From Chroogloeocystis siderophila 5.2 s.c.1 (lineage in GTDB: Bacteria; Cyanobacteriota; Cyanobacteriia; Cyanobacteriales; Chroococcidiopsidaceae), in NCBI RefSeq assembly GCF_001904655.1, contig NZ_MRCC01000005.1:1-64000 (forward strand): a stretch of 64,000 nucleotides of DNA, in the 5' to 3' direction. The notes under the pieces are model-generated. The model saw nothing but the letters and a program-made list of their open reading frames with translations, made no database searches and was not told the DNA's origin. Shown here piece by piece: positions 60,205 through 64,000 of this stretch (its first letter is position 1; each line of letters starts with the position of its first letter). Position numbers and translations under genes: made by a program.

Positions 60205-61176
60205 TTAACTTTGAGAAAACGGCGTGTAATTTCCTCCGAGTGCCTCGACAATTGTGCGCGTATTGGCGACAATCATATTAATGTAAGAATCGGCTTCGCT
60301 TCCTGGAGAACCAATTGAATCAGAGTACAAAGGTCGCGTCGCTAGCTCAACTCCGGCTTCTGCGGCTACGGTTTGAATTAAAGCTGGATTAATCGTTGTT
60401 TCCGCAAAAATTGTCGGTACGTTTGCTGCTCGAATCGCATCCGATAATTGTCGCACCGTCTGGGCGCTGGGTTGTTCTTCGGTACTAATACCAATTAAAG
60501 TTCCAAAAACTTCTAACCCATAGGCGTTAGCGTAGTATTGAAACGCATCGTGGGTTGTTACTAGTCGGCGATTTTCTGGCGGAATCGTTTGAATTTGTTC
60601 GCGTACCCAAGTATTAAGTTGCTGTAATTGCGCGGTATATTGTGCCGCGTTTTGCGTAAAAGTTTCGCGATCGCTTGGCGATAACTCGATAAACGCATCG
60701 CGAATCGCATCCACCATTGCGATCGCATTTCTCACATCGCCCCAAACGTGCGGATCGGGTACTGTTGTTCCTTGTTCTTCTAACTGTAGCGGTGGTACGA
60801 CTTCCCCCACGGCGAGTTTGCGCGCATTGACTCCCGCTGCATTCATCAACTTGATCAACGCTGGCTCTAAGTTATAACCGTTGTAGAGAATTAAATCGGC
60901 TTTTTCAAACGCGATACTATCGCGCGGTACGGGTTCGTACACGTGGGGATCGTCCCCTGGTTGCAAAATGCCTGTCAGTTGAATTTGCTCTTTTCCTACT
61001 TCAGCAGCCCAGTCGGTAATGATTGTGCTCGTAGCAACAACGTTTGGCTGATCGTTAACTTCTAAATCAGCCTGATTGGTAATCGCTGCACCACATGCAC
61101 TGAGCAATAAGCCTAGCAAGAATCCAACGATGATTGCTCTATATTTTCTGCCTTGCGACCGAGTCCTCACTTTCAC
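60205..61176 (-). CDS. mntC: Manganese ABC transporter substrate-binding lipoprotein
   Basis: A 323-residue cluster 9 metal-binding protein. It has a lipobox LLSACG and the metal ligands expected of MntC: His in DDPHVYEP, His in DPHVWGD, Glu in IFAETTINP and Asp in PLYSDSIG. The Glu rather than a third His with a long His-rich loop favours Mn2+ over Zn2+. The start is GTG at 61176. Unlike the mntCAB order reported elsewhere, it is divergent from the ATPase and permease genes, sharing a 190-base control region. Confidence 0.9.
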   Translation of the reverse strand: MKVRTRSQGRKYRAIIVGFLLGLLLSACGAAITNQADLEVNDQPNVVATSTIITDWAAEVGKEQIQLTGILQPGDDPHVYEPVPRDSIAFEKADLILYNGYNLEPALIKLMNAAGVNARKLAVGEVVPPLQLEEQGTTVPDPHVWGDVRNAIAMVDAIRDAFIELSPSDRETFTQNAAQYTAQLQQLNTWVREQIQTIPPENRRLVTTHDAFQYYANAYGLEVFGTLIGISTEEQPSAQTVRQLSDAIRAANVPTIFAETTINPALIQTVAAEAGVELATRPLYSDSIGSPGSEADSYINMIVANTRTIVEALGGNYTPFSQS

Positions 61177-61192
61177 GAAATTGATACATTAG

Positions 61193-61248
61193 TTTTCATA
61201 TTCTTTTCATTTTTTATTCTATACTTTTTTCATAATCTTTTCATTTTT
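61193..61248. promoter_or_regulatory. Paired direct repeats between mntC and mntA
   Basis: TTTTCATATTCTTTTCATTT (from 61193) and TTTTCATAATCTTTTCATTT (from 61227) are near-identical units 34 bases apart, each itself holding two TTTTCAT words, in a very AT-rich stretch. They lie centrally in the divergent promoter region and are a good candidate for a regulator of Mn2+ uptake (ManR-type), which is inference. Confidence 0.65.
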
Positions 61249-61366
61249 ATCCCTCATTGCGTTCATATTGTGATTTCTAACTACGCCACCATCAAGCAAG
61301 ATTATGACGATTCTTCCCTTTCCTCATAGCGCTCACTTCACTTCATCCGTGCAAAAGGACACTCGA

Positions 61367-62107
61367 ATGCTAGACGATGCAGCAATTACTGTCAGCCATT
61401 TAGGAGTGCAGTATCGTGATGTTGAAGCGCTGCATGATGTCAATTTTGAGATTTATCCTGGAAGAATCACGGGAATTATCGGTCCAAATGGCGCGGGTAA
61501 AAGTACCTTAATCAAGGCGATGTTAGGGCTGATCTCCGCAACCGGTACGGTTTTATATCAAGGAAAGCCGTTGAAGTCGCAGTTAGATAAAGTCGCTTAT
61601 GTTCCGCAGCGTTCAGCGATTGATTGGAGTTATCCGGCTACGGTGTGGGATGTCGTTCTGATGGGGCGAGTCCGTAAAGCTGGATGGTTTCGTCGTTTTT
61701 CGCACGTTAGTCGTCAAGTCGCAGCGGCGGCGCTGGAACGTGTCGGGATGAGTGAATACCGCGATCGCTCGATTGGGCAACTTTCTGGCGGACAACAGCA
61801 ACGCGTATTTCTCGCCCGCGCTTTGGCAGAAGAAGCCGATGTCTTTTGTTTTGACGAACCGTTAGCAGGTATTGACAAAAAAACCGAAGCCGTCATTTTT
61901 GAAATCTTTCACGAATTAGCCGCAGATGGCAAAACTGTGATAGTTGTTAACCACGATTTGGGCGAAGCAATTACTAATTTTGACGACCTCATTTTATTGA
62001 ATAAAGAAGTTATTGCGAGTGGTTCGCGTCAGACTGTATTGCAACCAGAAAATATGAGCCGTGCTTATCGAGGTCAAGTTGTATTTTTCAATGGAGAAGC
62101 AGCATAA
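61367..62107 (+). CDS. mntA: Manganese ABC transporter ATPase
   Basis: A 246-residue ATPase of the metal-importer class. It has Walker A IGPNGAGKSTLIKAMLG, Q-loop YVPQRSAIDWSYPATVWDVVLMGR, signature LSGGQQQRVFLARALAEEA, Walker B VFCFDEPLAGID and switch His VNHDLGEA. The ATG at 61367 has AAGGA eight bases before it and is preferred to the ATG at 61304. It is followed by mntB and divergent from mntC. Confidence 0.9.
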   Translation: MLDDAAITVSHLGVQYRDVEALHDVNFEIYPGRITGIIGPNGAGKSTLIKAMLGLISATGTVLYQGKPLKSQLDKVAYVPQRSAIDWSYPATVWDVVLMGRVRKAGWFRRFSHVSRQVAAAALERVGMSEYRDRSIGQLSGGQQQRVFLARALAEEADVFCFDEPLAGIDKKTEAVIFEIFHELAADGKTVIVVNHDLGEAITNFDDLILLNKEVIASGSRQTVLQPENMSRAYRGQVVFFNGEAA

Positions 62108-62275
62108 TTTAAAAGCTATTAGCTGAATTGGTAGTTGGTAATTGGCATAAAATTAATAATAGTGCTAATTGACCTTATACTTGAACATATTGCATTGGAA
62201 GTAAAGGTTAGGCTCTTAACACTCAATAATCATAACTCTCAATTATCCTAACTCCTGACCTCTAAACCCTGCTGT

Positions 62276-63172
62276 ATGCTAGAAGCTATTATTGAACCGT
62301 TGCAGTACAGTTTTATGCAGCGATCGCTCGTGATTGCTGTTTTAGTTGGCGTGATTTGTGCGATTGTCGGTAGCTATTTGATGGTACAACGCTTGGCGCT
62401 ACTCGGAGATGCGATTAGCCATTCAGTGTTACCAGGACTCGCGATCGCATTTATTGTTGGTGCAGACATTTTTATCGGTGCTTTTATTGCGGGTGTTGTG
62501 AGTACATTGGCTATTGCCTTGATTCGCACGCGATCACCGATTAAAGAAGATGCTGCAATGGGAATTGTTTTTTCGGCTTTTTTTGCCTTAGGAATTACGT
62601 TAATTACTGTTGTACAAAAAACGAATAAAATCGACCTCAACCATTTTTTGTTTGGCAATATTTTGGGCGTAACTTCTCAAGATGTTTGGAATACAGCCAT
62701 TATTTCTTTATTCGTAATTGCCGTTGTTTTCTTATTATACAAAGAATTATTATTTTACACGTTTGACCCAGTAGGCGCGCAAGCCGCTGGATTACCTGTC
62801 AATCTCTTAAACTTTGGCTTGATGGTATTGATTGCGTTAACAATCGTTGCCAGTCTAACTGCGGTTGGTGTCATTTTAGTTTTAGCGCTACTGATTACCC
62901 CAGGCGCTACCGCATATTTGCTCGTAAAGCGCCTCAATCAAATGATGATTTTAGGGGCGATTATTGGTATTCTTGCCAGTATTACAGGGATGTATCTTAG
63001 TTACTTTTATAATTTACCTTCGGGACCTGCAATCGTCTTAGTTGCCTCAGGCTTTTTTACGCTAGCGCTATTATTTAGCCCAAGACAAGGTATCCTAACT
63101 TATCCGCAGTCAAATGCACAAAAATGGGCTTTTTGGAAAGAGATTAAAAATTTACTGCGATCGCGTTCTTAA
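62276..63172 (+). CDS. mntB: Manganese ABC transporter permease
   Basis: A 298-residue membrane subunit with about eight hydrophobic segments. The family pattern includes IVGSYLMVQRLALLGDAISHSVLPGLAIAF and DHFLFGN-like NHFLFGNILGVT. The C-terminal part includes LITPGATAYLLVKRLNQMM. It forms the Mn2+ channel with the mntA ATPase. A 168-base gap with short AATT-rich repeats separates it from mntA, so co-transcription is likely but not certain. Confidence 0.9.
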   Translation: MLEAIIEPLQYSFMQRSLVIAVLVGVICAIVGSYLMVQRLALLGDAISHSVLPGLAIAFIVGADIFIGAFIAGVVSTLAIALIRTRSPIKEDAAMGIVFSAFFALGITLITVVQKTNKIDLNHFLFGNILGVTSQDVWNTAIISLFVIAVVFLLYKELLFYTFDPVGAQAAGLPVNLLNFGLMVLIALTIVASLTAVGVILVLALLITPGATAYLLVKRLNQMMILGAIIGILASITGMYLSYFYNLPSGPAIVLVASGFFTLALLFSPRQGILTYPQSNAQKWAFWKEIKNLLRSRS

Positions 63173-63206
63173 TAGTAATTTAAACTCTCGCCTCTGCTAA
63201 AATTGG

Positions 63207-63797
63207 CTAATTTGCCGGTGATGAGATCTGATTGAGAATCACGCCGACTTCTTGTATACCTGCGGAGTTGTTTTGCATCGCGTAAAGTTCTCTCGCTTTT
63301 TGTAGCGACGCCACCGCTTGCGAAATTTTGCCTTGACTCCAAAGCGCAACGCCTAAGTTTTGTCGCGAAACCGGATCGTTGGGATTAATCTGAATCGCCC
63401 GATTGAAAGCCGCGATCGCTTCGGCGAATTTACCTTGGCTACCAAGTGCAATTCCCAAATTGTTGTAAGTTTCAAAATTCCTCGGATTAATTTCAATCGC
63501 CCGATTGAATGCGGCGATCGCCTCAGCAAATTTGTTTTGATTACCTAGCGCTAACCCAAGGTTATTGTGCGCGTGTTCGTATTCTGGATAAATCGATATA
63601 GCCCGATTAAACGCGGTGATCGCTTCAGCTAACCTTCCTTGTTCAGCTAATTCCACTCCCTGATTGTTGTGAACTTCCGCTTGTTGTATTTCACTATGCA
63701 CCGCTGACACAACAGATACTTCTCGTGACAAACTTGGTTGAGTCAGAAGAACACTTGCAAATCCCGCTACGATTATTCCAGTACAACGCTTTTTCAT
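63207..63797 (-). CDS. TPR-repeat periplasmic protein
   Basis: A 196-residue protein with a signal peptide (IIVAGFASVLLTQPSLS). It has four tetratricopeptide repeats: NNQGVELAEQGRLAEAITAFNRAIS, NNLGLALGNQNKFAEAIAAFNRAIE, NNLGIALGSQGKFAEAIAAFNRAIQ and a degenerate fourth LGVALWSQGKISQAVASLQKARE. Repeats 2 and 3 are nearly identical also in DNA, so they arose by recent internal duplication. Such proteins are scaffolds; partner unknown. The ATG at 63797 is preferred. Confidence 0.85.
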   Translation of the reverse strand: MKKRCTGIIVAGFASVLLTQPSLSREVSVVSAVHSEIQQAEVHNNQGVELAEQGRLAEAITAFNRAISIYPEYEHAHNNLGLALGNQNKFAEAIAAFNRAIEINPRNFETYNNLGIALGSQGKFAEAIAAFNRAIQINPNDPVSRQNLGVALWSQGKISQAVASLQKARELYAMQNNSAGIQEVGVILNQISSPAN

Positions 63798-63957
63798 TAA
63801 CAACTCCGCTTGGAGATACAGATAACTGTTGGTATAAAACGAGCTTTTTTATTCTTCTAGCTTAACTGGTTTGATCGTCGTTGCTTCTTATAACAAGTTC
63901 GCCTTAAAGATGCGATCACGCTAAGATAACAAAAGTTCATATTTGAGGGTGCTATCT

Positions 63958-64000
63958 ATGGCAGTTAAAGTTGGAGATACCGCTCCTGATTTTACGCTTC
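63958..64000 (+). CDS. Peroxiredoxin, N-terminal fragment
   Basis: The window ends within this gene. The first residues MAVKVGDTAPDFTL are the conserved opening of AhpC/TSA-type peroxiredoxins (PrxQ/BCP or 1-Cys class). GAGGG eight bases before the ATG is a good ribosome site. The catalytic Cys lies beyond the end. Confidence 0.75.
   Translation, partial: MAVKVGDTAPDFTL

Overview
The window is chromosomal DNA from a cyanobacterium. It carries psbX, Ycf66, Ycf19/YggT, a VIPP1/PspA pair, a cyAbrB regulator, menD and menB, and cobalamin genes, and the HIP1 octamer GCGATCGC is very frequent. The mix of osmolyte and arsenic genes with abundant short dispersed repeats would suit a Chroococcidiopsis/Gloeocapsopsis-like lineage; that placement is inference. 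No rRNA, transposase or phage genes are visible. There is one tRNA (Leu-GAG).

Layout. 1-5.5 kb: a TonB receptor and FecB-type lipoprotein for siderophore uptake, bordered by decayed accessory genes (an AraC regulator scrap, a frameshifted DUF3368 PIN toxin beside its UPF0175 antitoxin, and a VapC PIN toxin with a premature stop); direct repeats of about 140 bp bracket the first toxin locus. 5.6-16.5 kb: an arsenic-resistance region. arsR is followed by a separately promoted pstS-like/acr3/arsH/arsC/FAD-disulfide-reductase operon. Further on, an oppositely oriented arsR-permease-small Cys protein operon has a textbook promoter/operator and a predicted leaderless start, with a third arsR divergent from it. 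16.5-22 kb: GNAT, response regulator, hisG, methyltransferase and ABC exporter. 22-28 kb: two large Tat-exported PhoX-type phosphatases, one with a clear three-unit Pho box separated from its gene by a MITE-like element. 28-41 kb: housekeeping genes (holA, cobH, cobL, sdhB, ycf66, psbX, ycf19, accC, tRNA-Leu, ffh).

41-50 kb: a fossil amino-acid ABC transporter in which a large deletion joins the binding-protein 5' part to the ATPase 3' part, then a complete sugar ABC importer followed directly by a trehalase gene, read as a trehalose uptake and hydrolysis operon. 50-56 kb: a Rieske protein, folB, menD, a wrecked KAP-family P-loop NTPase, and menB. 56-64 kb: a DciA-like protein, tandem pspA/vipp1, thioredoxin, an aminotransferase, a divergent Mn2+ uptake locus (mntC against mntA-mntB) with paired direct repeats in the shared promoter region, a TPR protein and the start of a peroxiredoxin.

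Two themes stand out. Accessory defence, toxin and transport genes are decaying (five separate broken loci). Small repeat families also reach into coding sequence: they add residues to MenD and to an ABC exporter linker, and they supply the C-terminus of a CPBP protease. The most plausible under-described functional unit is the arsR/permease/Cys-rich small protein operon at 14.2-15.7 kb.
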